Assembly (NCBI RefSeq): GCF_042649045.1
Contig: NZ_JBHSEF010000009.1
Coordinates: 248,001-312,000 of the forward strand
From: Chryseomicrobium palamuruense
GTDB taxonomy: Bacteria; Bacillota; Bacilli; Bacillales_A; Planococcaceae
Direction of reading: 5' to 3'
Length of the DNA stretch: 64,000 nucleotides
The notes beneath the pieces were generated by a model. That model was not told the origin of the DNA. It ran no database searches and worked only from the letters and a program-made list of their open reading frames with translations. The translations under genes were made by a program, and so were the position numbers. Position 1 is the first letter of the stretch. Each line of letters opens with the position of its first letter. Positions 26,635 through 34,741 of the stretch are shown in pieces.

Positions 26635-27192
26635 ATGAGGGATTATGGTCCTCGGCATATTTTTATGGCGATTGGCATCAGCTTATTGTTGTTTTCACCG
26701 ATTCTTTGGTTGATTGCGCCCATCTTGGTGACAGAGACAATATATTATGAACGAGATAGTTGGCTGACCTATGTCTATCCGAAAAGTTTACAATTGTATG
26801 GTGTGGCCATAGCCTTAGTAGTAATTGCGCCAGTTCTATTGTGGCTCGTCGACGTGAAAAAATGGACGATTGGATTAGCCAGTGCGCTGATTGTCATTTC
26901 CGGAGTGTGCTTTTATGGAGCAGGCTTAGGGTATTTTCAATTACGGGAAGAGACCGTCGCCTATCGTCTTCCGTTTGAAAAGGAATTGAAGACGTATGAT
27001 TGGGCAGAAGTGGCGGAAGTGATATATCATATTCGTCCGGCAGAATCGGAAGAGCCTTCTTGGTATACGTTTACGTTTACGGACGGGAGTCAAACGGAAA
27101 TTAATGAAACGCGAATTGTTACGCAGGCTCAAGGAAAATTAAATAGTCGTGTGCGTACGCTAGGAATACCATTGATTTATGATGAACTCTAA
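26635..27192 (+). CDS. Membrane protein with C-terminal PH-like region, unknown function
   Basis: 185 residues. Three hydrophobic helices lie at about 10-32, 55-75 and 80-100; a soluble C-terminus of about 80 residues follows. The soluble part (REETVAYRLPFEKELKTYDW, YTFTFTDGSQTEI) has the strand pattern of small bacterial PH-like domains, but this is only a shape-level guess. AAAGGGGGGTAAAA precedes the ATG. It lies 12-18 bases ahead of the acetamidase-like gene and is co-transcribed with it. I do not recognise the family. Confidence 0.65.
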   Translation: MRDYGPRHIFMAIGISLLLFSPILWLIAPILVTETIYYERDSWLTYVYPKSLQLYGVAIALVVIAPVLLWLVDVKKWTIGLASALIVISGVCFYGAGLGYFQLREETVAYRLPFEKELKTYDWAEVAEVIYHIRPAESEEPSWYTFTFTDGSQTEINETRIVTQAQGKLNSRVRTLGIPLIYDEL

Positions 27193-27209
27193 TTGAGGAG
27201 GAGATGGCT

Positions 27210-28112
27210 TTGAAAACCATTCACAAGACAGAAGGTACAATTTATTCATTCTCGGCGGAGCACGAGCCGGTTTACCGTGCACAAAACGGAGAGAGTTTAA
27301 CGATTGAGACCTATGATTGCTTTACAGACCAAATTCAATCTGAAGATACGACACTATCAGAGCTGAACTGGGACCAAATCAATCCAGCAACAGGACCCAT
27401 CTACATCGAAGGTGCTGAACCTGGAGATGCTTTAAAAGTGACAATCTTAAGCATTGAGACAGATGTAAAAGGTGTGATGATGGTCGGCCCGGGACTCGGA
27501 GTGTTGGGAGACCAAATCGAAGAAATGAAAGTAAAGGTCATGCATGTCCGCCATGGTCGTGTATTGTTTAACCATATAAGTTTACCCGTCCGTAAAATGA
27601 TTGGTGTCATTGGGACGGCCCCTGCAAAAGGTGCGGTCAATTGTGGAACACCAGGTGCACACGGTGGAAACATGGACAATAAGATGGTGACAGAAGGCGC
27701 TACTTTATACTTGCCAGTTCATGTGCCAGGCGCTTTATTCGCTTTAGGTGATTTACATGCGGCGATGGGAGACGGGGAAGTTTCCGTGTCAGGCGTCGAA
27801 GTGGCGGGAAGTGTGACTGTGAAGCTCGAAGTAGTAAAAGATATGAAAGTGGAACAGCCCATTCTAGAAAACGGTCGGTATTTTACACAAATCGCTTCAG
27901 CGGAAACGCTTGATGAAGCGGCCAAGCTAGCAACCGACCTGCTCATCAAACGACTGGTTACATACACCAATCTGACACTCGAAGAAGCAGTGATGCTGAT
28001 GAGTGCAGTCGGGAACGTAGAGGTCTGTCAGATGGTCGACCCACTCATGACGGTGCGTGCCGTTTTTCCGAAATCTATCTTAGGACAACTTGAAACGACC
28101 TTGTTGCCATAA
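27210..28112 (+). CDS. Acetamidase/formamidase family protein
   Basis: A protein of about 300 residues of the FmdA/AmdA family, cytoplasmic, which hydrolyses short amides to the acid and ammonia. Family marks are TYDCFTDQI, NPATGPIYIEGAEPGDALKV, the metal-site stretch CGTPGAHGGNMD, LPVHVPGALFALGDLHAAMGDGE (split: LPVHVPGALF and GDLHAAMGDGE), and a late SAVGNVEVCQMVDP. I chose the TTG at 27210 (MKTIHKTEG) because GGAGGAG is well spaced there; the ATG at 27204 abuts the site. The amide used is unknown. Confidence 0.85.
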   Translation: MKTIHKTEGTIYSFSAEHEPVYRAQNGESLTIETYDCFTDQIQSEDTTLSELNWDQINPATGPIYIEGAEPGDALKVTILSIETDVKGVMMVGPGLGVLGDQIEEMKVKVMHVRHGRVLFNHISLPVRKMIGVIGTAPAKGAVNCGTPGAHGGNMDNKMVTEGATLYLPVHVPGALFALGDLHAAMGDGEVSVSGVEVAGSVTVKLEVVKDMKVEQPILENGRYFTQIASAETLDEAAKLATDLLIKRLVTYTNLTLEEAVMLMSAVGNVEVCQMVDPLMTVRAVFPKSILGQLETTLLP

Positions 28113-28150
28113 AAAAACTCGTATTCCTTCATGGGAATACGAGTTTTATT
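28113..28150. terminator. Bidirectional terminator
   Basis: The stem AAACTCGTATTCC / GGGAATACGAGTTT, with flanking A and T runs, lies between convergent genes. Confidence 0.9.
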
Positions 28151-28152
28151 CA

Positions 28153-29127
28153 TTATTTGATGACAATGGAGTACCAGCCGCCTTCTTTCACAATCGGCTT
28201 TAAGCTATCCACTTTTCGCCCAATAGCTGCAGCTAACACTTCAATATCCTCTGCAGTTGGAAGGCGATGAAGGTTGTCATGAACCGATAAGAAATTATTG
28301 AATGCTGCGGAAAATTTTTGGCCATGGTCCGATAAATAGAGAGGCGTGATCAACGAAATTCCACCGTTCTCATCTAAAAGACGTTCAATGTTCTTCATCA
28401 GCTCCATACGTTCAACAGGAGAGAAATAGTGAAGCAGATTGTGCATCATAACACAGCTAAACAGCTTTCCCTCATTGTCCCAATCGCGTAAGTCTTGTTG
28501 TTCGATGCGCACGTTTGTTAACCCTTCACTTTGCCGTGTGGCATCTTCCACTACCGCTTTATTCAGATCGATACCGACGAATTCTTTATGCGGAAATTCG
28601 TGGGCAAGTCGGCGGATATAGCCTGCATTCCCGCAACCGATGTCGAGAATGGTCTCGCAGGAGATTTCAGAGACTACTTTTTTCACAGAACGGTAACTGA
28701 TTTGCTCGATAAAGGAGGAAGTGGTGGCTACGGCTGTTCCATGCACATCTCCATCAAACGAACGACGCGGCGCATCCCCGGTTAAAACGGGTGTATAGTC
28801 CATCAGGGAGGGGATATGTAATTCCATTAATTCCACAAGTAAATCACCAATCGCCACATCACTCTTCTTCGAAAAGTAATTCTTCATCTGTTTGCTCGGG
28901 TAAACACGGTCTCCATCTTTTTTCAGATGACCTAGGATCAATCCGGTCTGTACCCAGTTTTCAAGAAGTTCTTTATCATTGACTTGCGCACTGACGGTGC
29001 CGTTTTGTTGTAATTCATCGAATAAATTTAGGCGATAGCCTAAATACGCATGCCATGTCGGTAAAAATCCTTCATTTTGTTTCATCCATTTTCGTGCTTC
29101 CCAGACGCGTAACCACTGTCTAACCAT
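28153..29127 (-). CDS. SAM-dependent methyltransferase with N-terminal helical/winged-helix region
   Basis: About 324 residues. The C-terminal half is a class I methyltransferase: SAM loop ILDIGCGNAGY (near residue 162), acidic loop EFVGIDLN, and MMHNLLHYF before the late strands. The N-terminal half (about 1-140) is helical, like the dimerisation/winged-helix part of O-methyltransferases. The acceptor is unknown. I chose the ATG at 29127 (MVRQWLRVW), 8 bases after GAGGAG; a GTG at 29136 overlaps the site. It is a single-gene unit. Confidence 0.78.
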   Translation of the reverse strand: MVRQWLRVWEARKWMKQNEGFLPTWHAYLGYRLNLFDELQQNGTVSAQVNDKELLENWVQTGLILGHLKKDGDRVYPSKQMKNYFSKKSDVAIGDLLVELMELHIPSLMDYTPVLTGDAPRRSFDGDVHGTAVATTSSFIEQISYRSVKKVVSEISCETILDIGCGNAGYIRRLAHEFPHKEFVGIDLNKAVVEDATRQSEGLTNVRIEQQDLRDWDNEGKLFSCVMMHNLLHYFSPVERMELMKNIERLLDENGGISLITPLYLSDHGQKFSAAFNNFLSVHDNLHRLPTAEDIEVLAAAIGRKVDSLKPIVKEGGWYSIVIK

Positions 29128-29149
29128 CTTGTCCACTCCTCACGTTATT

Positions 29150-29178
29150 AGAAAACGACCTAGTAGACTAGGTCGTCG
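29150..29178 (-). terminator. Terminator of pepF
   Basis: The perfect hairpin ACGACCTAG / CTAGGTCGT is followed by TTTTC on the minus strand. Confidence 0.8.
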
Positions 29179-29203
29179 CATAAGGATAGAAGCGGACAGA
29201 AGG

Positions 29204-31012
29204 TTACTTCTGTGCTTCTATCTCGTTTGTTAAGTTTTCAAGTTCATCAATCAATTCGCCAATGTATGCGATCGTATCACGAAGAGGTTGTTCCGTTGTG
29301 ATATCCACGCCCGCCATCTTCGCAAGTTCTGCAGGTTTTTTCGTGCCGCCTGCTTGAAGAACTTTTAACCATTCTTCAACAGCAGGTTCGCCTTCTTCTA
29401 AGATACGTTTCGAGACTTGAGTTGAAATGGTAAGACCCGCACTATAGGTGTAAGGATAGAGTCCCATGTAATAGTGTGGTTGGCGCATCCATGTAAGTTC
29501 TGCACCCTCTGTAATTTCCACTGTGTCGCCCCAGAACTGCTCCAGCGTTTCACGTTTTAACTTGTTTAAAGTGCCTGCATTTACATTGTTCCCTGAATCG
29601 ACCAGTTCATAAACCTTTCTTTGGTAATCTGCTTCTAATAAATGTGTAACAAAGTTGTGATAGTATGTGCGCGCAACAATGGATGAAATCACCCAACGTT
29701 TAAATTGTGGATTGTTCGATGTGCTGAGTAAATGATTGGCCATCAACATTTCATTCATTGTCGACGGTGCTTCAATGAAATATAGAGATGGACGTGAGTT
29801 AAACACGTTTTGATGTTTGTGTGCATTGTAGAAATGGCCTGCATGGCCAAGTTCATGTGCAAGAACGAACACTTCGTTCATTTTGCTAGACCATGAAATC
29901 AGGATGTATGGATGGTGGCCGTATGGGCTTGAACAGAAAGCGCCTGTAGACTTCCCTTTGTTATTAGCAAAGTCCGTCCAGCGCTCGTCAAACGAACGGT
30001 TGACCATATCGATATAATCATCACCCATGATGCCGAGTGCATCTTGCATGTATTTGCGAGATTCTTCAATCGTCACTTTAGGCTCGTAGCTTGGATCAAG
30101 TGAGATCTTTAAGTCTGCAAATGTCATTTTGTCTAAACCATGTGCGCGTTGTAAAAGCTTCGCATACTTGCGCATATGTGGAGCAAGTTCGTTCATGATG
30201 AGGTCAATTTGACGGTCATAAAGAGACTTGTCGACTTCCTGATGGAAAAGAAGGTAATCAAATACGCTCTTATGGCCTCGAAGGTCTGCCATCGTCTTTT
30301 CACGCTGAATATGCATGTCATATGTTTTCGCTGTCGTATGTTGATATTCCCGAAGCTTGTCAGAGAATGCTTTGAACGCTGTACGACGAACTTCTGTATC
30401 GTTCTCTGTTTCGATTTCGTTCTCGAACGCCACATAGCTTAGTGGGTGAGAAGCGCCACTTGCTTCGAAGTTATCAAAGTTCATGTCGACCATTTTGGTT
30501 GTGTTGTACAGCTCATAAGGTCCGTCAAAAACAGTTTCTAATGCTGCAAGAGTCTTTTCCACTTCCGGGTGAAGTTGGTACGGCTTTGCACGAAGGAGTT
30601 CTTCGAAATAATGGCTGTATTCAGACGAAGATGCTTTCGCTTCTTCGAGGACCTCTTCTGATAATTCGAGAAGCTCACTTTCCAGGAAACTCATTTGAGC
30701 TCCGAGTTGTGCAGAAATCGAGCCAAACTTGCTAGCACGCATTTGTGCTTCTTCGCTTGTTTGGTCGACACTGAAGGCTAAGCTACCATATGTACCGATA
30801 GGAATAATTTGCTTATAGATGTCCTCGTATGCGCGAACAGCATTTACGACGTCTTCCGATGTGGAAATCTTTCCTTTGTACGTTGCTTCAAATGACTGAA
30901 CGTCTTCTTTTACTTGGGCAATGGCTGCTTCATAGTCTGCTTCCGTGGCAAATAGGTGGGTTAGATCCCACGTTTCTTGTACAGGAATGTCTTTACGATT
31001 TGGTAAACTCAT
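29204..31012 (-). CDS. pepF: Oligoendopeptidase F (M3 family)
   Basis: A 602-residue cytoplasmic zinc peptidase of family M3B that cuts short peptides. The zinc site is HELGHAGH (HExxH, near residue 390) with the third ligand Glu in FIEAPSTMNEM downstream. The late YYMGLYPYTYSAGLTIS is typical of PepF. The length matches the family (about 600). TTAGGAGAG precedes the ATG. It is a single-gene unit with its own terminator. Confidence 0.95.
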   Translation of the reverse strand: MSLPNRKDIPVQETWDLTHLFATEADYEAAIAQVKEDVQSFEATYKGKISTSEDVVNAVRAYEDIYKQIIPIGTYGSLAFSVDQTSEEAQMRASKFGSISAQLGAQMSFLESELLELSEEVLEEAKASSSEYSHYFEELLRAKPYQLHPEVEKTLAALETVFDGPYELYNTTKMVDMNFDNFEASGASHPLSYVAFENEIETENDTEVRRTAFKAFSDKLREYQHTTAKTYDMHIQREKTMADLRGHKSVFDYLLFHQEVDKSLYDRQIDLIMNELAPHMRKYAKLLQRAHGLDKMTFADLKISLDPSYEPKVTIEESRKYMQDALGIMGDDYIDMVNRSFDERWTDFANNKGKSTGAFCSSPYGHHPYILISWSSKMNEVFVLAHELGHAGHFYNAHKHQNVFNSRPSLYFIEAPSTMNEMLMANHLLSTSNNPQFKRWVISSIVARTYYHNFVTHLLEADYQRKVYELVDSGNNVNAGTLNKLKRETLEQFWGDTVEITEGAELTWMRQPHYYMGLYPYTYSAGLTISTQVSKRILEEGEPAVEEWLKVLQAGGTKKPAELAKMAGVDITTEQPLRDTIAYIGELIDELENLTNEIEAQK

Positions 31013-31150
31013 GATTTCTCTCCTAACTATTACGGTTTTCGAATCATTAGTAAGTATACCGAGGATTCAGAAAAATTGAAAGTGTTAGGCAAGGAAATTG
31101 CGTTCTAGGACCAATTTTTTTACTGTTCAATAGAAAAGGAGGGGGAAGAG

Positions 31151-31219
31151 ATGGAGGGACAATGGGTGTCTCAACCAGTGGCCTCCATTGTGCGCGTTCG
31201 ATTACACGAAAAAAGCTGA
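31151..31219 (+). CDS. Possible 22-residue small protein
   Basis: A short frame (MEGQWVSQPVASIVRVRLHEKS) starts 6 bases after AAAAGGAGGGGG, one of the strongest ribosome sites in the window. The stop codon lies in the left arm of the hairpin at 31215-31240. I do not recognise the peptide, and no clear promoter or homologue is known to me. The site alone makes it worth listing. Confidence 0.3.
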   Translation: MEGQWVSQPVASIVRVRLHEKS

Positions 31220-31240
31220 TTGAGTAAGTTTTCAATCAGC
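31209..31240 (-). terminator. Terminator of the acidic lipoprotein gene
   Basis: The stem GCTGATTGA / TCAATCAGC is followed by six T on the minus strand. It can also end plus-strand transcripts weakly. Confidence 0.85.
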
Positions 31241-31278
31241 TTCTTGCTAACGGGTTAAAAAGGGAAAAGATGGAGAAT

Positions 31279-31488
31279 CTACTCGCTATCTTCCTCGTCC
31301 TCTGTTTCATCTACCTCTTGTTCTACTTCTTCACCTGTATCGTTTACATCTTCTTCGATTTCTTGTTCAGTTCCATCGTCGATGTTGTCCTGATCGACAC
31401 CGTCACCACAGGCTGCAAGTAATCCTACCGATAAGAATGCTGCTGCTCCGACTTTGTACCATTTTTGACCGGCTTTTACTTTTTCCAT
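31279..31488 (-). CDS. Small acidic lipoprotein, sigma-B-type promoter
   Basis: 69 residues. The signal ends in lipobox LLAAC (cysteine near residue 27). The mature part is almost wholly D, E, Q, T and N (EEDVNDTGEEVEQEVDETED), so it is a disordered acidic tail held on the outer face of the membrane. The function is unknown. AAGGAGGAC precedes the ATG. A GTTTTA-N14-GGGTAT promoter lies at 31567-31592, suggesting general-stress control. Confidence 0.8.
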   Translation of the reverse strand: MEKVKAGQKWYKVGAAAFLSVGLLAACGDGVDQDNIDDGTEQEIEEDVNDTGEEVEQEVDETEDEEDSE

Positions 31489-31566
31489 TGTGTTGTCCTC
31501 CTTGATTCACATTGCTGTGAATACGATTCGATTTTTTAACTGTTTTCTTGTGACTTATATAAAAAA

Positions 31567-31592
31567 ATACCCATCACTCTTATAGATAAAAC
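31567..31592 (-). promoter_or_regulatory. Sigma-B-type promoter (acidic lipoprotein)
   Basis: On the minus strand: GTTTTA, 14 bases, GGGTAT, against the consensus GTTTAW-N12-15-GGGWAW. Confidence 0.65.
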
Positions 31593-31640
31593 ACAAAGTA
31601 ATAAAAATAGGGCAAAACACATAGGAAAAAAACAAGAGGT

Positions 31641-31670
31641 CTGACATCATACGATGAAATGGTGTATACT
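31641..31670 (+). promoter_or_regulatory. Sigma-A promoter of the MFS transporter
   Basis: CTGACA, an 18-base spacer, then TATACT preceded by TG (extended -10). Confidence 0.65.
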
Positions 31671-31707
31671 AGGAAAGGTTTGATTCATTTTAGAAAGTAG
31701 GATTTAC

Positions 31708-32892
31708 ATGACAAAAACAAAACAGCACGGATTGCTGCTCTTTATACTCGGAATTATCTTCTTGTCGCTTACGCTTCGTTCGCCATTAACTGCGGTCGGA
31801 CCGGTCACGGAATTTATTCAAAACGGACTAAACATGTCCACTACACTCGTCGGTTTGCTGACAACGATTCCGCTTCTGGCGTTCGCAGTGGTTTCTCCAT
31901 TTGCACCGAAAGTAGCGAGACGCCTTGGTACAGAAGCGACACTTTTATGGTCGATTATCTTGCTCGTTGCGGGGATTGCTATGCGTTCAGGTGGTTCTGT
32001 GCCGTTATTGATTTTAGGAACAGCTATCATTGGGGTAGCGATCGCATTCGGAAATGTATTGCTTCCTTCCATCATTAAAGATCGTTTCCCATTACACGTG
32101 GGATTACTTACAGCTGTGTTCTCGGTCGTTATGAACTTATCTGCAGCACTTGGTGCAGGGATTGCCTATCCGGTGGCAGAAACGTCCTTTGGCTGGCAGG
32201 GTTCCCTTGGCCTCTGGGCATTCCTTGGTGTTTTAGCTGTCGTCATTTGGTTACCTCAGCTTAAATACCGTAAAACAGAACCAGTAGACGCAGCTGCTGA
32301 AGTCGTAGAGAATCCATCGATTCTCAAATCACCTGTGACGTGGAGTGTTACATTGATGATGGCGCTTCAGTCGTTGATTTTCTATACAACGGCAGCATGG
32401 CTACCTGCTATGCTCATTGAAAAGGGAATGAACCCAGACTCAGCTGGCTACATGTTATCCTTTATGCAATTTGCTCAGCTTCCGATGACGTTTATCGCGC
32501 CAATTTTAGCTGCGAAAATGGTCAATCAACGCCCACTCGTCTGGTTCTTTAGTGTGTTGTATATCGTTGGATTTACAGGGTTACTATTTGATCCAAATGG
32601 TGCGCTCACCATCCTTTGGATGATTCTGATCGGATTTGCAGGAGGTACGTCATTTGCTTTAACGATGATGATGTTCTCACTACGTACAAAAACAGCGATG
32701 GATGCTGCAGAGTTATCCGGTGTCGCACAGTCAATCGGTTATTTGCTTGCAGCAGTTGGTCCTGTCCTCTTTGCAGTCGTCAAAGAGACGACGGGTAGTT
32801 GGTATATGTCAACCATCCTTTTTATCGTCACATGTATCTTGTTACTTGTCGTTGCGCTACATGCAGCAGGTAACCGATTTGTAAGAGAATAG
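31708..32892 (+). CDS. MFS transporter, CynX/NimT family
   Basis: 394 residues with 12 predicted helices. The opening LSLTLRSPLTAVGPV and PLLAFAVVSPFAPKVARRLG, and GNVLLPSIIKDRFP in the middle, are typical of the CynX/NimT branch (cyanate and nitroimidazole transporters; YycB in Bacillus). The real substrate is unknown; many members act as exporters. A weak AAGTAGGA site precedes the ATG. A sigma-A promoter and a terminator frame it as a single-gene unit. Confidence 0.82.
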   Translation: MTKTKQHGLLLFILGIIFLSLTLRSPLTAVGPVTEFIQNGLNMSTTLVGLLTTIPLLAFAVVSPFAPKVARRLGTEATLLWSIILLVAGIAMRSGGSVPLLILGTAIIGVAIAFGNVLLPSIIKDRFPLHVGLLTAVFSVVMNLSAALGAGIAYPVAETSFGWQGSLGLWAFLGVLAVVIWLPQLKYRKTEPVDAAAEVVENPSILKSPVTWSVTLMMALQSLIFYTTAAWLPAMLIEKGMNPDSAGYMLSFMQFAQLPMTFIAPILAAKMVNQRPLVWFFSVLYIVGFTGLLFDPNGALTILWMILIGFAGGTSFALTMMMFSLRTKTAMDAAELSGVAQSIGYLLAAVGPVLFAVVKETTGSWYMSTILFIVTCILLLVVALHAAGNRFVRE

Positions 32893-32893
32893 A

Positions 32894-32936
32894 AAAACGC
32901 GGTTCCGGACTCAAGTCTAGAACCGCGTTTTTTAGT
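32894..32936 (+). terminator. Rho-independent terminator
   Basis: The stem AAAACGCGGTTC / GAACCGCGTTTT is followed by TTTAG. Confidence 0.9.
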
Positions 32937-32982
32937 TATCCTTCTTTTCTTCAGTTTTTTCAAGATGGGCTTGATTTATTTT

Positions 32983-34590
32983 TTATCTCTTTGTATAGAA
33001 GTTGTGTAAGAAAATAACACCGAATACGGCGGAAGTGGAAGCAAGCCAAATGTGTTGAAAGAAGATGCCTGTGAAGAACGCAACAAGGGAGATGGCTCCC
33101 ATAAGGGCATGAACAGCCCGGTCGAGAAAGACATGTTGCACACGAACTTTTTCAACGGTTGTTGTTTCGATCAGTTTACGCAAACGAGCAGGTTCATCCA
33201 AAAGGGAGTACGCCTTTTGTAGAGGGATCGAACCTTTTCGAACCCACGATAGAATGCGTTCTTCTGAATTCACTTCCTCTGAACGGGATGCTTTTTGACG
33301 TGTCCATTCTAAAATGCGAGGTTTTCCAAGCGCAAGTAAATCAACATTTGGATCCAGCGCATGTAAGACACCGACAAAGGTCGTGAGCGCTCTGCCAAAG
33401 AAAGCAAACTCTGCAGGAAGTTGAACAGGTTGCGTCCGTACGATGTGCCGGATATCCGTTAAGAGACGCTCTACGATAAAGCTGTCCATTTTCGAGAGTT
33501 CATTCGTTTCATACGCATGGATCATTCGCCGAATCGTATCCGCAAGTAGCGGACGATCTGCATTCGGCAGTAAGAAATTAAGCTCTTCTAGAGCGTCCAG
33601 GACCTGGTCGTCATTTTCGAGAAGAATCCCTTGAGTCGCTTTGATAATGGAACGAGTCTGAGCGGGTGTGATGGAACCGACCATTCCGAAATCAAGAAGG
33701 ACAATCGTTCCGTCTTCTTGAATCATCATATTGCCCGCGTGCGGATCTGCATGGAATTCACCACTTCGCAGCACTTGCTCCATAAATAACAAGAAGAGTT
33801 TTTCGGTCACTTTTGTCGGGTCAATGTGATGTTTCTCCATGAACGATAGATTCGTGATCCGAGCCCCTTCAATCCACTCCATGACTAAAACGCGACGCGT
33901 CGAGTATTCTTCAAAGTAGATGGGAAAACAGATGCCTTCTAAATCTTGAAAGCGCTGATGAAAGGATCGTCCGTGACGCAACTCTTGAAGGAAATCAAGT
34001 TCAGGAAGCAGGGTACTCTCCATTTCTCTATACAGTAAATCAAAATCAATTTGTTTGGTAAATGTGGTAAATCGCTTGGCGAGCCAAATGACGACACGCA
34101 TCGCTTTGAAATCATAACGAATGATTTGTTCAATGCCGGGACGCTGAATCTTCACGGCTACTTCTCGTCCGTCTAAAAGAGTGGCTTTGTATACTTCCCC
34201 AATCGAAGCAGAAGCGATTGACTCTTTAGAGATCCACTGGACAGTATGGTCAAGTGGACCATTCCATTCTTCTTTCAGAACGTCCATGGCACGTTCTCGA
34301 TCGACGGGTGGTACACGGTCAGTAAGTCCTTCAAGTTCTTCGATAAAGGACTGAGGAAGGACGTCCGCCCGTGCTGAGAGAAACTGACCTACTTTTATCA
34401 TCAGCCCACCTAGATACAATGCAGTTTCTTTGTATTCGATGGCTTGCTTCACAATCAAGCGTTCCCATTTCGCATGGACAGAAGGCGTGAAGCGGCCACG
34501 GTATTTTCTTTGAAAGAAGTAAACTTGTAGAAAGAACTTGATCGACATCCAAACGATTCGGTACATACGATACCAGGCTACATTTTTCAC
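32983..34590 (-). CDS. ABC1/UbiB-family atypical kinase
   Basis: 535 residues of the AarF/UbiB/ABC1 family. The family KxGQ motif is in MIKVGQFLSARADVLP (near residue 64), the alanine-rich loop is ASASIGEVYKATL (replacing the glycine loop), the lysine is in VAVKIQRPG, the catalytic loop is HADPHAGNM and the metal loop is VLLDFGMVG. Two helices at the C-terminus (about 490-530) anchor it in the membrane. Members support quinone or other isoprenoid lipid handling by an ATP-dependent step that is still unclear. It is a single gene. Confidence 0.88.
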   Translation of the reverse strand: MKNVAWYRMYRIVWMSIKFFLQVYFFQRKYRGRFTPSVHAKWERLIVKQAIEYKETALYLGGLMIKVGQFLSARADVLPQSFIEELEGLTDRVPPVDRERAMDVLKEEWNGPLDHTVQWISKESIASASIGEVYKATLLDGREVAVKIQRPGIEQIIRYDFKAMRVVIWLAKRFTTFTKQIDFDLLYREMESTLLPELDFLQELRHGRSFHQRFQDLEGICFPIYFEEYSTRRVLVMEWIEGARITNLSFMEKHHIDPTKVTEKLFLLFMEQVLRSGEFHADPHAGNMMIQEDGTIVLLDFGMVGSITPAQTRSIIKATQGILLENDDQVLDALEELNFLLPNADRPLLADTIRRMIHAYETNELSKMDSFIVERLLTDIRHIVRTQPVQLPAEFAFFGRALTTFVGVLHALDPNVDLLALGKPRILEWTRQKASRSEEVNSEERILSWVRKGSIPLQKAYSLLDEPARLRKLIETTTVEKVRVQHVFLDRAVHALMGAISLVAFFTGIFFQHIWLASTSAVFGVIFLHNFYTKR

Positions 34591-34655
34591 TTCACATCGC
34601 TCCTTGTAGCTCTCATTATAGTGGTCTTAGGAGGTGACGTCCAAGAACTCCTCTA

Positions 34656-34696
34656 GAAAAGAAAAATCAGCCTGACCGGTTGGAAGTCAGGCTGAT
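34656..34696 (-). terminator. Terminator of the CmpX-like channel gene
   Basis: The stem ATCAGCCTGAC / GTCAGGCTGAT is followed by TTTTTCTTTT on the minus strand. Confidence 0.88.
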
Positions 34697-34741
34697 GGAA
34701 AACACATATAATTGGTTGAGCACCAGTATCCTTAAGACCTA

